Assembly: GCA_003212375.1 (NCBI GenBank)
Contig: QCPY01000001.1
Coordinates: 62,001 to 126,000, forward strand
Source of the DNA: Prochlorococcus sp. AG-442-N17
GTDB lineage: Bacteria; Cyanobacteriota; Cyanobacteriia; PCC-6307; Cyanobiaceae
DNA: 64,000 bases
Direction: 5' to 3'
Part shown: positions 54,807 through 63,395 of the stretch, one piece after another
How the letters are laid out: every line of letters starts with the position of its first letter
Numbering within the stretch: position 1 is the first letter of the stretch
Program-made: the position numbers and the translations under genes
The notes under the pieces: model-generated
The model's database searches: none
Told to the model about the DNA's origin: nothing
What the model saw: the letters and a program-made list of their open reading frames with translations, nothing else

Positions 54807-57140
54807 GTGACAATTGCACCAAATAAAGCTTCCTCCGAGAACAATTCTAATAATCTTAAAAAAGATGATTTTCCAAAGACAGCTCCTGCAGCTTATCCTG
54901 TCTTCTTTAGGTCTTACAGCAGAAAGACAGCTTCTGGCAAAAGAGAGAATTGGAGTGAAGTTGGAGAAAGAAATTTATCTGGCCTAAAAGAATTAGGAAA
55001 ACTATCTGATCAAGAATTGAAATTAATGAGAGAAATGCAGAGCAATCAAAAGGCTCAGCCCTCGGGTAGATGGTTATGGATTGGGGGTACTCCATGGATT
55101 AATAAAAATCAGAATTTTTCAGGAGCCTATAATTGCACCTCGACAAATTTAATTGACTGGGAAGCTTTTGCTTTAATGATGGATTTAGCGATGATGGGCT
55201 GTGGAACAGGAGCAATAATAGAGCCTCATTTTATAAATAATCTGCCAACTATAAAAAATAAAATAAATATTAAATCAATTAGCGAAGTAGGTATAACTGA
55301 TAAAGAGCAAAGAAAAGAAGAATCTACTTTAAAGATTATTGGCAATGAAATTTTTATAAAAGTAGGAGATAGCAGAAGAGGCTGGGTAGATAGTTATAAA
55401 TATCTACTTGAAGCATCAAGTGATGAAAATCTTGAAAAAGAAATTAACGTCCACATTGACTTAGAAGATATTAGGCCAGCAGGGGAATCATTAAAAGGGT
55501 TTGGAGGGATGGCAAATCCTATTAAATTAAAAGATCTTTACTCTCGAGTTGCCTCTCTTTTAGGGAAAGCTATCGGTAGAAAGCTAAATACAGTAGAGTG
55601 TTGTTTACTAATTGATGAGGCAGCTGTAACAATTGTTGCAGGAAATATAAGAAGAAGTGCTGGGATGAGACAGTTTGCATCTGATGATAAAGAAGCCGCA
55701 TCCGCAAAAGAGAATTTATGGAGTCAAGACGAAAATGGTAATTGGAGAATTGATCCAGAAAAGGACGCTCTTAGAATGGCAAATCATACAAGGGTTTATC
55801 ATACAAAGCCCTCTTACCAAACAATTTTGGATGCTGTTAATAAGCAATTTCATTCAGGTGAAGGAGCAATACAATTTGCACCAGAAGCTATAGCAAGATC
55901 AAATGCAGATATTTTGAATGGAGAAGACCTCAAAAACGAATTTATAGAAATTTATTCAGAACAGGGGAAGGAAGAAGCAAAAAATTGGATTAATCTTAAT
56001 TATGGACCTTTTTCTGAAGAAGAATTAAATCATAGAATGAGTAGATATGGACTTAATCCATGCGGAGAAATTTTGGGGAACGATTTTCATTGCAATCTAG
56101 CCGAAGTTCACCTAAATCAGATTGACCCAGAAAACATTGAAGAACAAAAAAAGGCTTTTAAAGCTGCTGCTCTTTCAGTGGCATGTTTACTAAATCATGA
56201 ATTTGAAGTTGAGAGATATAGAAAAAGCAGGGAATATGACCCAATCGTGGGAGTAAGTTTTACTGGATTATTTGATTTTTGCGTTCATGCCTTTGGAACA
56301 CCATGGTTAGAGTGGTGGGAAGCAGGAAGACCTGATAACGAAGAAGGGAGAGAATTTAAAAAGCAAGAATCTAAATTCTTAGACTCCTGGAGAAAAACTG
56401 TGAAAGAAACTGTTTGGGAATACTGCGATAAGCATAATCTCAGAAGACCTAATAGATGTACAACAGTTCAACCTGCAGGTACCAAAAGTCTTCTAACAGG
56501 AGCTGCGCCTGGATGGCATCCACCCAAAGCACAAAGGTTTATAAGAAGAATAACTTTCAGGAAGAATGATCCTATTGCATTAGCTTGTATGGATTATGGT
56601 TATTCTGTAGTTCCATCCCAATCTGACAAAGATGAAAAAGGGTGCTTGCTTGATAATCCATTTGACCCAAGATGTACAGAATGGCTAGTTGAAATACCCA
56701 CAGAAGTGAGTTGGGCAAATATAGAGGGAGCAGATCAAATAGATATAAATAATTTTTCTGCTCTTGCACAATTCGATTTTTATATGCAAGTTCAAAAGTT
56801 TTATACAGAACATAATACTTCTGCAACCATTGAATTCAGAGAAAGTGAAATTAAAGATTTAGCAAAAGCTATTCATAGTGCAATAGAAAATAACGAAGGT
56901 TACATATCTGCCGCATTATTAGCGCGATTCAGCGCAAATGCCACATTCCCAAGATTACCTTTTGAACCTATAACAAAAGAGGAATATTTATCCTTACAGG
57001 CAAAAGTAATTGAAAGAAAAGTCAATGATGATTTCTTTGATGCACTCAATAAATATGATGTAGGAGAGCTATCTGAAGCAGGCCCAGCTGGATGTGATTC
57101 AGATAAGTGTCTCCTTCCGTTAGCTAAACCAGAAAATTAA
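54807..57140 (+). CDS. nrdJ: Adenosylcobalamin-dependent ribonucleotide reductase (class II)
   Basis: The 777-residue enzyme has NCTSTNLIDW (first redox Cys), GNIRRSAGM, NPCGEILGNDFHCN (thiyl Cys plus second redox Cys), PAGTKSLLTGAAPG and the C-terminal CDSDKCLLP pair that re-reduces the active site. It makes deoxyribonucleoside triphosphates using B12 and no oxygen or iron cofactor. The start is GTG. Marine picocyanobacteria depend on this enzyme and make pseudocobalamin. It stands alone. Confidence 0.95.
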   Translation: MTIAPNKASSENNSNNLKKDDFPKTAPAAYPVFFRSYSRKTASGKRENWSEVGERNLSGLKELGKLSDQELKLMREMQSNQKAQPSGRWLWIGGTPWINKNQNFSGAYNCTSTNLIDWEAFALMMDLAMMGCGTGAIIEPHFINNLPTIKNKINIKSISEVGITDKEQRKEESTLKIIGNEIFIKVGDSRRGWVDSYKYLLEASSDENLEKEINVHIDLEDIRPAGESLKGFGGMANPIKLKDLYSRVASLLGKAIGRKLNTVECCLLIDEAAVTIVAGNIRRSAGMRQFASDDKEAASAKENLWSQDENGNWRIDPEKDALRMANHTRVYHTKPSYQTILDAVNKQFHSGEGAIQFAPEAIARSNADILNGEDLKNEFIEIYSEQGKEEAKNWINLNYGPFSEEELNHRMSRYGLNPCGEILGNDFHCNLAEVHLNQIDPENIEEQKKAFKAAALSVACLLNHEFEVERYRKSREYDPIVGVSFTGLFDFCVHAFGTPWLEWWEAGRPDNEEGREFKKQESKFLDSWRKTVKETVWEYCDKHNLRRPNRCTTVQPAGTKSLLTGAAPGWHPPKAQRFIRRITFRKNDPIALACMDYGYSVVPSQSDKDEKGCLLDNPFDPRCTEWLVEIPTEVSWANIEGADQIDINNFSALAQFDFYMQVQKFYTEHNTSATIEFRESEIKDLAKAIHSAIENNEGYISAALLARFSANATFPRLPFEPITKEEYLSLQAKVIERKVNDDFFDALNKYDVGELSEAGPAGCDSDKCLLPLAKPEN

Positions 57141-57225
57141 ATATTAAATACTTATAAATATAAGTAATATTTGTTTCTAAAAAATCAATTTATAGCTACA
57201 TCTTAAGTAAGTTCTTAAATTGACT

Positions 57226-57483
57226 ATGACATTAAGCCTAAATATAGGAAATTTATTTAATGATTCGGCAAGCCATGCTTTAGTTGACGAACTAAGGAAG
57301 AAAAATACTGAAAAAGAAATATTGGAATTCGAAGAAAAATTTAACTCTAAAAACGAAAAAAACTTACATTTTTACTTATGTAAGTTTCTGAAAAATAGGA
57401 GTATATCAAGAGCATTGGCTTCTAAATGGCTTTTTATAATAATCAATAATAAAGAATTAGAAATTCAAACTCTGAAAAATTAG
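57226..57483 (+). CDS. Hypothetical helical protein
   Basis: From the ATG at 57226 (a TTG lies at 57220) the product is 85 residues and helical. It contains SHALVDELRKKNTEKEILEF, FYLCKFLKNRSISRALASKW and a C-terminal INNKELEIQTLKN. It converges on the next minus-strand gene with a 4-bp gap. No family recognised. Confidence 0.5.
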   Translation: MTLSLNIGNLFNDSASHALVDELRKKNTEKEILEFEEKFNSKNEKNLHFYLCKFLKNRSISRALASKWLFIIINNKELEIQTLKN

Positions 57484-57487
57484 AAAA

Positions 57488-57682
57488 TTAAGTTATGGCA
57501 GAAAGCCTCCAAAGAGCTATCCCAAAAATTGAAACGCCCATAATTAAAGTAAAAGCTAAAGCATTTACTACTTGAACCTTCTCGGTCATAACATTCGCAA
57601 ACGGTAGTAGCTGTGCAAACAAAGGCTTTTCTTCAACATTAATAGCTTTTTTACTAGGAGATTTTTTGTTTCTTGAGAACAT
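57488..57682 (-). CDS. Small conserved membrane protein
   Basis: The 64-residue protein has a basic start (MFSRNKKSPSKKAINVEEKP), a conserved-looking LFAQLLPFANVMTEKVQVVN and one C-terminal membrane helix. Its composition is unlike a chance frame. Such thylakoid proteins are typical of picocyanobacteria; I cannot name it. Confidence 0.65.
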   Translation of the reverse strand: MFSRNKKSPSKKAINVEEKPLFAQLLPFANVMTEKVQVVNALAFTLIMGVSIFGIALWRLSAIT

Positions 57683-57892
57683 AAAACAATTTTATAATCT
57701 TTAGAATTTTACATATAAAAAGTAAGTTTATTAAAAATAAAACGATTAATTGAACAAAATGTAACCTGCATTATTTTCAAGGATATCAACAAACTAATAA
57801 TAAAAACTTTTAAAACTCTAAATAATAATTAAAAAAATTAAATTTCAGTATAGACAAAAAAGTTTTGATGATGTTAGGATAATAATGTAGCA

Positions 57893-57975
57893 ACCGCTAC
57901 AAAACGTTCAACTTGCTTTAAGCAGGATGCAGATAGACTTAAGCCATGGAACGGGGACTTAAGCGTAATAGGAGC
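57893..57975 (+). promoter_or_regulatory. Downstream-peptide motif, probable glutamine-II riboswitch
   Basis: The leader of the DUF4278 gene has an outer pair CGTTC (57905-57909) with GAACG (57949-57953), an inner stem CTTGC (57912-57916) with GCAGG (57922-57926), and a central GATGCAG. Two copies of ACTTAAGC (57937-57944 and 57957-57964) have palindromic CTTAAG cores that can pair with each other as a pseudoknot. This is the layout of the glnA/downstream-peptide glutamine riboswitches of cyanobacteria. The second copy lies just before AGGAG, so folding could hide the ribosome site. Ligand is inferred. Confidence 0.65.
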
Positions 57976-57981
57976 AAATTA

Positions 57982-58083
57982 ATGACTCTAATTTACAGAG
58001 GGCAAAAATATGTCCAAAATAAAGCAGCCGCTAAGAAACAGCACAATGAATTAACATACCGAGGAAAAACCTACACAAGTTAA
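57982..58083 (+). CDS. DUF4278 microprotein, PirA-like
   Basis: The 33-residue protein is MTLIYRGQKYVQNKAAAKKQ followed by HNELTYRGKTYTS. The repeated YRG..Y blocks define DUF4278. Synechocystis PirA (Ssr0692) is a DUF4278 protein that binds PII and relieves its stimulation of arginine synthesis. The gene has a good ribosome site, AGGAG, and a structured leader. A role in nitrogen control is therefore likely, though PII binding here is inference. A strong terminator follows after 8 bp. Confidence 0.8.
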   Translation: MTLIYRGQKYVQNKAAAKKQHNELTYRGKTYTS

Positions 58084-58091
58084 GCTCATTG

Positions 58092-58132
58092 CAACAATAA
58101 AAAGGCCGCTTTTAGCGGCCTTTTTATTGTTG
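58092..58132. terminator. Bidirectional terminator with 19-bp perfect stem
   Basis: CAACAATAAAAAGGCCGCT (58092-58110) and its exact complement at 58114-58132 enclose a 3-base loop. The GC core is followed by T runs in both directions. It ends the DUF4278 transcript and can also end the minus-strand gene at 58154. Confidence 0.9.
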
Positions 58133-58153
58133 ATTATTAATCAAATCAAATTA

Positions 58154-58318
58154 CTATTCATCAAAAATTTTGCAGTAAGAATTTGTTGGATGCAAAATAC
58201 ATTCCTCATCCCAATATTCACCAAAACTACCCTTGGTTAATTGATAATTAGAATCATACATTTTCCATACATCATTTAAAGGTTTATTTAGGCATGTAAG
58301 AGGTTTCGTTAGTTTCAT
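58154..58318 (-). CDS. Small protein, unknown
   Basis: A 54-residue frame (MKLTKPLTCLNKPLNDVWKM and onward) contains GSFGEYWDEECILHPTNSYC. Three Cys and paired aromatic residues suggest a folded protein. Its end is 22 bp from the shared terminator, which supports a real transcript. No family recognised. Confidence 0.6.
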   Translation of the reverse strand: MKLTKPLTCLNKPLNDVWKMYDSNYQLTKGSFGEYWDEECILHPTNSYCKIFDE

Positions 58319-58442
58319 AAAATTTCTTTGTTACTAATAATGCTTTAAAACAGTATTGAAAAAGAAGTCAAGTGCACAAATACTCAATACTTCTTTTAAG
58401 AATTGATATAAAGTGTTTAAATGTTAAATATCAAAAGAAAAC

Positions 58443-58607
58443 ATGAGTAATCAAAAACCTTTATTTAAATCTCCATATGACATAAGGGATGTTAGTGCTC
58501 TATTTGCAATAGTTGCTTTTGTTTTAATTATTGCCGCCATAGTTGGCAATAATTTATTCGGAATATTTCAGCAGAACGTGAATTTTGGGCAATTTATTTT
58601 GCCTTAA
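58443..58607 (+). CDS. Small single-span membrane protein
   Basis: A 54-residue frame (MSNQKPLFKSPYDIRDVSAL and onward) has a polar start, a helix (LFAIVAFVLIIAAIVGNNLF) and a short FQQNVNFGQFILP end. The organisation resembles small thylakoid subunits. No named match. Confidence 0.55.
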   Translation: MSNQKPLFKSPYDIRDVSALFAIVAFVLIIAAIVGNNLFGIFQQNVNFGQFILP

Positions 58608-58909
58608 ATACTCAGAAATTAAAATATAAAATTTAATAACCTTTCAACTATTGTAATCTTCTAGTAGTTCAAAGAAATAGTATTTAAAAAGCAAAACTAA
58701 TAAATACTATGAATTTATAAAAATTTTTAAAATAGAAAAATATATGATTGTATATTATTAAAGTTAGAGGCCTTAGTATAAAACCAAAGGACTGGACTTT
58801 ATCATTTGCCAAGTGGTTTAAGAGGAAAACTAGTCAAAACGTCATAAATTTTGTATTGCCCAAATATTTCATCGGACTTTACATATTTTTATATTTGCAA
58901 AAATTATTA
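58608..58909. other. 302-bp region without a clear gene
   Basis: A 64-codon frame (58748-58942, beginning MYIIKVRGLSIKPKDW) overlaps the end of the convergent FkbM gene. It might be coding or a decayed fragment, but it has no ribosome site and unremarkable composition. No other feature was seen. Confidence 0.35.
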
Positions 58910-59758
58910 TCAATAAAAGATATTTTTTTGTTTAAAATTTGAACAAATATCTTCTGATTCTTTTTTAAGATAGTTTTCTAAAAAAAGAGTTTTCCAAGCT
59001 ATTGGTTTAGATGGTTTAACGGCTTTAGGAATTATGATGCTTTTAGTATTTACCCAAATTTGATTCCCAAATAAATTCCTTTTAAGATAAAACCCATTAG
59101 CTAACATTAGATCTTTAATTTCACTTTTATTATGCGAAATTTCAACAATAATAATGTGGATAAAAATTTCCTCAAAATTAATTGATTTCAAAACATCTAA
59201 ATCTCCTCCTTCACAATCTATTGATAACAAATATATTTCTTTAACAGAATTTTCATTTATTACTTTAGAAAGTGGGAGAGCCAAAATTTCAATTTCTTTA
59301 CCAAAGTTTGAGGAGAATAACTTCTTATGATCTTTACTCATTTTCGAAAATATCCCACCAACTGCCCCACCGCATATGAATTTCACTAATTCTTCTTTAC
59401 GAGATATCGCATAATTTAGGCAAGTACTTTTTGGGCGATTCTTTAAAATTTTTTTGTAGTTGTTTGGCTCTGGTTCTATTAAGATTGTCTGAAGTTGAAG
59501 TTTATTTTCTAGCATAAGAGTATTTGAATATCTTCTTCCATCAAAAGCTCCTACCTCAATGAGATGCATATTTTTTAGAAATTTTTTTGGAGGACTTAAT
59601 TCATTAAAAAGGTAAACATCTTCAAGCTGTTGGCTATAAGAAATTAGGATTTGGAATCCTCTTAATCTGAAGTATGTTGTTAATATTAAACGTTTAATTC
59701 TCTGAAAAATAACTAATATTTTAAAAGGTATTTTATTTTTTAATTTTACTATAATCAT
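58910..59758 (-). CDS. FkbM family methyltransferase
   Basis: From the ATG at 59758 (preceded by AAAGGA) the product is 282 residues. The SAM domain shows LIEVGAFDGRRYSNTLMLE, ILIEPEPNNYKKI, NYAIS and LLSIDCEGGDLDVLKSI, the FkbM pattern. These enzymes O-methylate sugars or other small molecules, commonly of surface polysaccharides. A GTG at 59788 would add ten hydrophobic residues. It lies in an accessory zone with other surface-type genes. Confidence 0.8.
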   Translation of the reverse strand: MIIVKLKNKIPFKILVIFQRIKRLILTTYFRLRGFQILISYSQQLEDVYLFNELSPPKKFLKNMHLIEVGAFDGRRYSNTLMLENKLQLQTILIEPEPNNYKKILKNRPKSTCLNYAISRKEELVKFICGGAVGGIFSKMSKDHKKLFSSNFGKEIEILALPLSKVINENSVKEIYLLSIDCEGGDLDVLKSINFEEIFIHIIIVEISHNKSEIKDLMLANGFYLKRNLFGNQIWVNTKSIIIPKAVKPSKPIAWKTLFLENYLKKESEDICSNFKQKNIFY

Positions 59759-60151
59759 AAATCCTTTTAATAAAATCAAACCTATCACAACTTTCTTTTT
59801 AGTTCAATAATTATTCAAAGCGTAAATAGATAAATTTCTAAATAACTGTTTTTCTTAATTGGATTGAATTCACTAATAATATAGAAACTTTGTAGAGATT
59901 GATTAATGCTCAAAATTTTAATTTTTATAGTAAACAAAATTATTCCAAAATTCAGAAAAAAAACAAAAATAATCTACTTCTTTTTTAATTTCTAGCGAAT
60001 TTTCTTTAAAATTCATAGCTTCTTAAAAAACTTTTAATTAATCTTCTAAATTTATAATTAATCTTTTACATTTAGATGTATAAAAGATTGATTAAAAAAC
60101 TAATCTAAAAAATGATGATTATCACTTTCAGTATTCTTAAAAGTTTAAATC
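59759..60151. other. Gene-free spacer with hairpin
   Basis: About 390 bp without a credible frame. TTAATCTTTTACAT at 60058-60071 pairs with ATGTATAAAAGATT and TTAA at 60076-60095 (one bulge and a small mismatch), giving a long A+T hairpin about 55 bp before the next gene. It might terminate or regulate; no T run follows. Confidence 0.35.
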
Positions 60152-61354
60152 ATGAATTCTAATAAAACTAATTTAAATACCAAGTGGATACTAAAATTAC
60201 TAGGAGTAAATTTTGCTATTTTTGGGATTTTGTTGTTTGGGATAGAAACAATTTCATTAATGGGAAGATATTTAATAAAAAAACCATTCGCAGGATATTT
60301 GTTGAATATTGGTTACCAAAAATATTTAGCAAGTCTTAAAAATCCCTGTAATAGATTTGTATCTCATCCTATTTTAGGTCATACGCATGAAATTAATGAT
60401 AAATGCAAAGTCAAAGATGGTGAAATAATTGGGCCATACATTCTCTATAATTACGGGAGAGATAATAAAGATACAATAATAACTCTTGGAGGTAGCACTA
60501 CAGATGGTTTTTTTAATGACATAAATAATGGGATAACATGGAGTACAGAATTATCAAAACTTTTATATAAAAACTCCTCAAAATATTCAGTTTTAAATGG
60601 AGGGGTAGGCTCCTATGGGAGTTCAGAAGAATTATTTAAGTTATTAATTGACATCCCAAGGATAAAAAGAGAGAAAAATATTAAATATGTTATTTCTCTT
60701 AATGGTATCAATGAATTACCTGGAGATTACTATTACTTCTCTTTTAAATTACCATTGTGGAATTATTTACACATAAAATTAGCTGATAGTAAAAAATATT
60801 TAGATCAATCTCCTCCTGTAACATTCCAATTTCTACCATCAACAAATACTTTAATTCAATATATTTCCCGTAATAAAATTAATGACAATCTTATCAAAAA
60901 ATCAGGGGAAAAATGGTTACATAATTTTGATCTTCCATTCGGTAATTTAATAGATACAAATCCTTTTGAAGAGGTTGCTAATCAATGGGAATATAATGTC
61001 AAAAATATGAATGCTATTACTACCTCAAATGGAGCAAAATATTTTGTATTTTTGCAGCCAACTATGGGTCTGTTACCTAATCAAATTCCAAAAGATATTA
61101 ATTCAAATGACTTTAAAATATATGGCAATAGAAGTGAATTGTATTACAAGAATATAAATAATTTATATAAAGAATTAAGACTTAAATGTAGTAAATTGGA
61201 TTTTTGTATTGATATCTCATCTAAAGTGACTCCTAAAGGAGATTTGTATAATGATCCTAGGCATCATAATGAAAAAGGTAACAAAAAGATCGCTAAAATA
61301 ATTTACATGAAAATTAAAAATGATATTCAATCATCAACGAAAAAAAATCATTGA
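60152..61354 (+). CDS. Membrane-anchored SGNH-type protein
   Basis: The 400-residue product has an N-terminal membrane helix (WILKLLGVNFAIFGILLFGI, about 13-32) and a large outer domain. That domain has block I-like TLGGSTTDGFF, NGGVGSYGSSEEL, LNGINELPG and DPRHHNEKGNKKIA with a terminal Asp/His pair. These fit an SGNH hydrolase or acyl-esterase-like enzyme acting at the cell surface or on exported polysaccharide. Its last codons overlap a decayed carbamoyltransferase. Confidence 0.7.
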   Translation: MNSNKTNLNTKWILKLLGVNFAIFGILLFGIETISLMGRYLIKKPFAGYLLNIGYQKYLASLKNPCNRFVSHPILGHTHEINDKCKVKDGEIIGPYILYNYGRDNKDTIITLGGSTTDGFFNDINNGITWSTELSKLLYKNSSKYSVLNGGVGSYGSSEELFKLLIDIPRIKREKNIKYVISLNGINELPGDYYYFSFKLPLWNYLHIKLADSKKYLDQSPPVTFQFLPSTNTLIQYISRNKINDNLIKKSGEKWLHNFDLPFGNLIDTNPFEEVANQWEYNVKNMNAITTSNGAKYFVFLQPTMGLLPNQIPKDINSNDFKIYGNRSELYYKNINNLYKELRLKCSKLDFCIDISSKVTPKGDLYNDPRHHNEKGNKKIAKIIYMKIKNDIQSSTKKNH

Positions 61355-61627
61355 TATATCATTCTTTAATTTTGATAATGCTGCTTCATTAATTCATAAT
61401 AATGAGATCCCTCCAGCATCAAAAGAAGATTGGTTCACTCGAAAGATGCATGATTAGGGATTTAGATTAGTAAAATTTTCTCTTTCCTTAAATCAAAAAC
61501 TATTGACATAGGAAATATTAAAGCTATTTTTTATTTCGAGAAACCTTTTTTAAATTTCTAGAGGCTTTTAGAGATATATCCTAATGTCGCTCCAAGAGGA
61601 GTAAAATCGTCTATTATTGCGATGTAA
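61341..61627 (+). pseudogene. Relic of a NodU/CmcH-type carbamoyltransferase N-terminus
   Basis: In one frame from 61347 the DNA reads IIDISFFNFDNAASLIHNNE, then EDWFTRKMHD, a stop, and GFRLVKFSLSLNQK. After a frame change it reads IDIGNIKAIFYFEKPFLNF, a stop, then RLLEIYPNVAPRGVKSS. This follows the NodU start order: ILGISxFxHDSAAALI, EERFTRKKHD, then FYEKPFLKFERLLETYLxxAPRG. At least two stops and a frame shift, and loss of the rest, mark it as dead. Confidence 0.65.
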
Positions 61628-61765
61628 ACTAACTAGTATTCCGTCAAGCTAAATTAAATTAAATATTATTTCTTGTTTAAGCTATTGCTATTACTTGACT
61701 TAGTAGACTATGACTGACATTTTGTGCTATAATAATTTGGTTCAAATACAACTGAATAACCCTAT

Positions 61766-61852
61766 GGAGGGGTGGTCGAGTGGTTTAAGGCTCTAGTCTT
61801 GAAAACTAGCGTGTCTGCAAGGGCACCGTGGGTTCGAATCCCACCCCCTCCG
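61766..61852 (+). tRNA. trnS: tRNA-Ser(UGA)
   Basis: The 87-base gene has acceptor GGAGGGG/CCCCTCC, the anticodon stem CTAGT/ACTAG around loop CTTGAAA (anticodon TGA), a long variable arm typical of serine and leucine tRNAs, and T-stem GTGGG/CCCAC with TTCGAAT. CCA is not encoded. tRNA genes are usual attachment sites for integrative elements in Prochlorococcus, and an accessory operon follows here. Confidence 0.97.
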
Positions 61853-61855
61853 TTT

Positions 61856-61969
61856 TTAGAAAGCAGTCATATGTCGCCATAAGTCTTCATAAGCTTTCAA
61901 AATAATTGTAAGAGTAGATATAAAGCCAAAAATATAAAATTTAAGAATCTTAGCTATTTCATAATTCAT
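61856..61969 (-). CDS. Small membrane protein next to tRNA-Ser
   Basis: A 37-residue frame (MNYEIAKILKFYIFGFISTL and onward, ending LWRHMTAF) has one membrane helix. Its stop lies 4 bp from the tRNA 3' end, converging with it. Composition is protein-like, but no family is known. Confidence 0.45.
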   Translation of the reverse strand: MNYEIAKILKFYIFGFISTLTIILKAYEDLWRHMTAF

Positions 61970-61995
61970 CATCAGTATTCATACATCGTCAAAAT

Positions 61996-62018
61996 TTTGT
62001 TGGTGGATTTGTTGGTGG
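61996..62018 (+). repeat. 23-bp direct repeat, left copy
   Basis: The stretch is two tandem copies of TTTGTTGGTGGA less one base, and is identical to 63978-64000 at the window end. A third partial GTTGGTGGATT occurs at about 62031. In one frame it codes FVGGFVGG followed by FLNNVGGLKSELIIDIK and a stop at about 62070, so it may be the tail of a lost gene of the kind starting at 63930. Confidence 0.75.
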
Positions 62019-62095
62019 ATTTTTAAATAATGTTGGTGGATTGAAGTCAGAATTAATTATCGATATAAAATAAGGGGCAATTAGCTCCTTTTTTA

Positions 62096-62557
62096 ATGGA
62101 TAATCCAATAGATAATATTGGGAAAAATGAGAAATTACTTAGAGCCTCAAAAGATTTCCAGAAATTAGGTGAAGGAAAGAAAAGAAGGCGTTTATTAAAA
62201 GAAGCACAAAGAAAAGATGGTACTTACATAGCTGTTAAGACCCCAAAACAAATTGAAGAAGAAAGAATTAGAGAAGAAGAAATAAGAGAAAAATTGATAG
62301 AACTAGAAAACGTTTCACATTTTGAAAGACCTGAAGGAATGTCTGACGAAGAATACACTAGAAAAATAGTAGAAATGGAAGCTGAAATATGTGGAATTGC
62401 TCCTGCAAGTCCTAGGATAAATGGACCAATTACAGGACAAATTAGTCGTGATTTTTATAGCGGTAGTAATACTCCCCAAATTAAAACAGGTCCAAGAGGT
62501 GGGAAATATACATTAGGTAGAACTAAAAATGGAAGACCTTATAGGAGATATTTTTAA
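62096..62557 (+). CDS. Coiled-coil protein with GxRGGxY/YRxYF C-terminal motif
   Basis: The 153-residue soluble protein has a basic start, a charged coiled coil (about 55-85, EEERIREEEIREKLIELE) and an acidic SDEEYTRKIVEMEAE. It ends TGPRGGKYTLGRTKNGRPYR followed by RYF. This C-terminal motif recurs in two later genes of the operon. It resembles the short basic adaptor tails seen on viral proteins (PBCV-specific basic adaptor domain), by eye only. Its stop overlaps the next start as TAATG. Confidence 0.65.
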   Translation: MDNPIDNIGKNEKLLRASKDFQKLGEGKKRRRLLKEAQRKDGTYIAVKTPKQIEEERIREEEIREKLIELENVSHFERPEGMSDEEYTRKIVEMEAEICGIAPASPRINGPITGQISRDFYSGSNTPQIKTGPRGGKYTLGRTKNGRPYRRYF

Positions 62558-63048
62558 TGGATAAAAATTATAGAGGCAATGCAAGTCAGTTTTTCATAGC
62601 AGGCGAATTATGTAGGAGGGGATATTCAGCTGTAGTCACTTTAGGAAATACCCCAAATACTGATATCTTATGCAGCAATTTAGAAGGTACTAAGTTTGTA
62701 CATATTCAAGTTAAAACATTTGTTCCCTCTAATAAAACCTGTTCCGTTGGTAAAAAAGCAGAGAAGAATTATGGGGATAATTTCTTTTGGATATTAGGAG
62801 GAATTCCCAGACCAGGGGATGAAACAAACTTTATTTATTACATAATTCCTTCTCCCATAATTTCTAAAAATGTCACTAGGATTCATCAAAATTGGCTCGA
62901 TACACCAGCTAGAGACGGTTCCAAACACAATGAAACTACAATGAGAACAGTTGATATCCCTCCTTACAAAATTCGTCAAGAAAATCTTAGATGGGATTTA
63001 AGTGACTATGAAAATAGATGGGATTTAATCGAGGCGAAACTAAAATGA
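62557..63048 (+). CDS. PD-(D/E)xK-like nuclease-fold protein
   Basis: The 163-residue product has NASQFFIAGELCRRGYSAVV, then NTPNTDILCSNLEG and VHIQVKTF. An N-terminal helix with Glu, a strand with Asp and a QVK strand is the restriction-endonuclease-like arrangement found in resolvases and Mrr-like proteins. It may bind or cut DNA; catalysis is not shown. It overlaps both neighbours (TAATG before, ATGA after), so translation is coupled across the operon. Confidence 0.65.
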   Translation: MDKNYRGNASQFFIAGELCRRGYSAVVTLGNTPNTDILCSNLEGTKFVHIQVKTFVPSNKTCSVGKKAEKNYGDNFFWILGGIPRPGDETNFIYYIIPSPIISKNVTRIHQNWLDTPARDGSKHNETTMRTVDIPPYKIRQENLRWDLSDYENRWDLIEAKLK

Positions 63049-63395
63049 AACGCTTACTATTTCCACTACTAGCATCCCTCGCTCTACCTACTGCTGTTAA
63101 TGCTGAAGCTACTTATTTAACTTGTGATTTAAACGATAACCCTAAAAAGGTTGACATAACACTTAATCAGAATCAAGGAAAAGTTACTTATATCTATCCT
63201 GAGTCTGGAAGCACTTGGACTGTACCAGCACAATTTACAAATACTGCGATTTTATATAGTTCAGGTATAGCTAATTGGCAGTTAGATAGAACTAATGGAA
63301 AAATCTATGTAAAATTCGTTTTATCAAATGGTTCGGTTCTTAGTTCGGCAGAAGGCAACTGCAAAAAAGCTGAAAAAACTAAAACCTTGTTTTAA
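63045..63395 (+). CDS. Exported small beta-rich protein
   Basis: The start ATG overlaps the previous stop as ATGA, giving 116 residues. A signal peptide (MKRLLFPLLASLALPTAVNA, cleaved after VNA) precedes a beta-strand domain with two Cys (LTCDLN and EGNCKK) that may pair. A longer in-frame start lies inside the previous gene and is rejected. Similar proteins opening with YLTCDL seem common in Prochlorococcus. Confidence 0.65.
   Translation: MKRLLFPLLASLALPTAVNAEATYLTCDLNDNPKKVDITLNQNQGKVTYIYPESGSTWTVPAQFTNTAILYSSGIANWQLDRTNGKIYVKFVLSNGSVLSSAEGNCKKAEKTKTLF

Noticed and set aside
58748-58942. 64-codon frame beginning MYIIKVRGLSIK
   Set aside because: It overlaps the end of the FkbM gene, lacks a ribosome site and has no family signal. 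It is mentioned only as part of the spacer.
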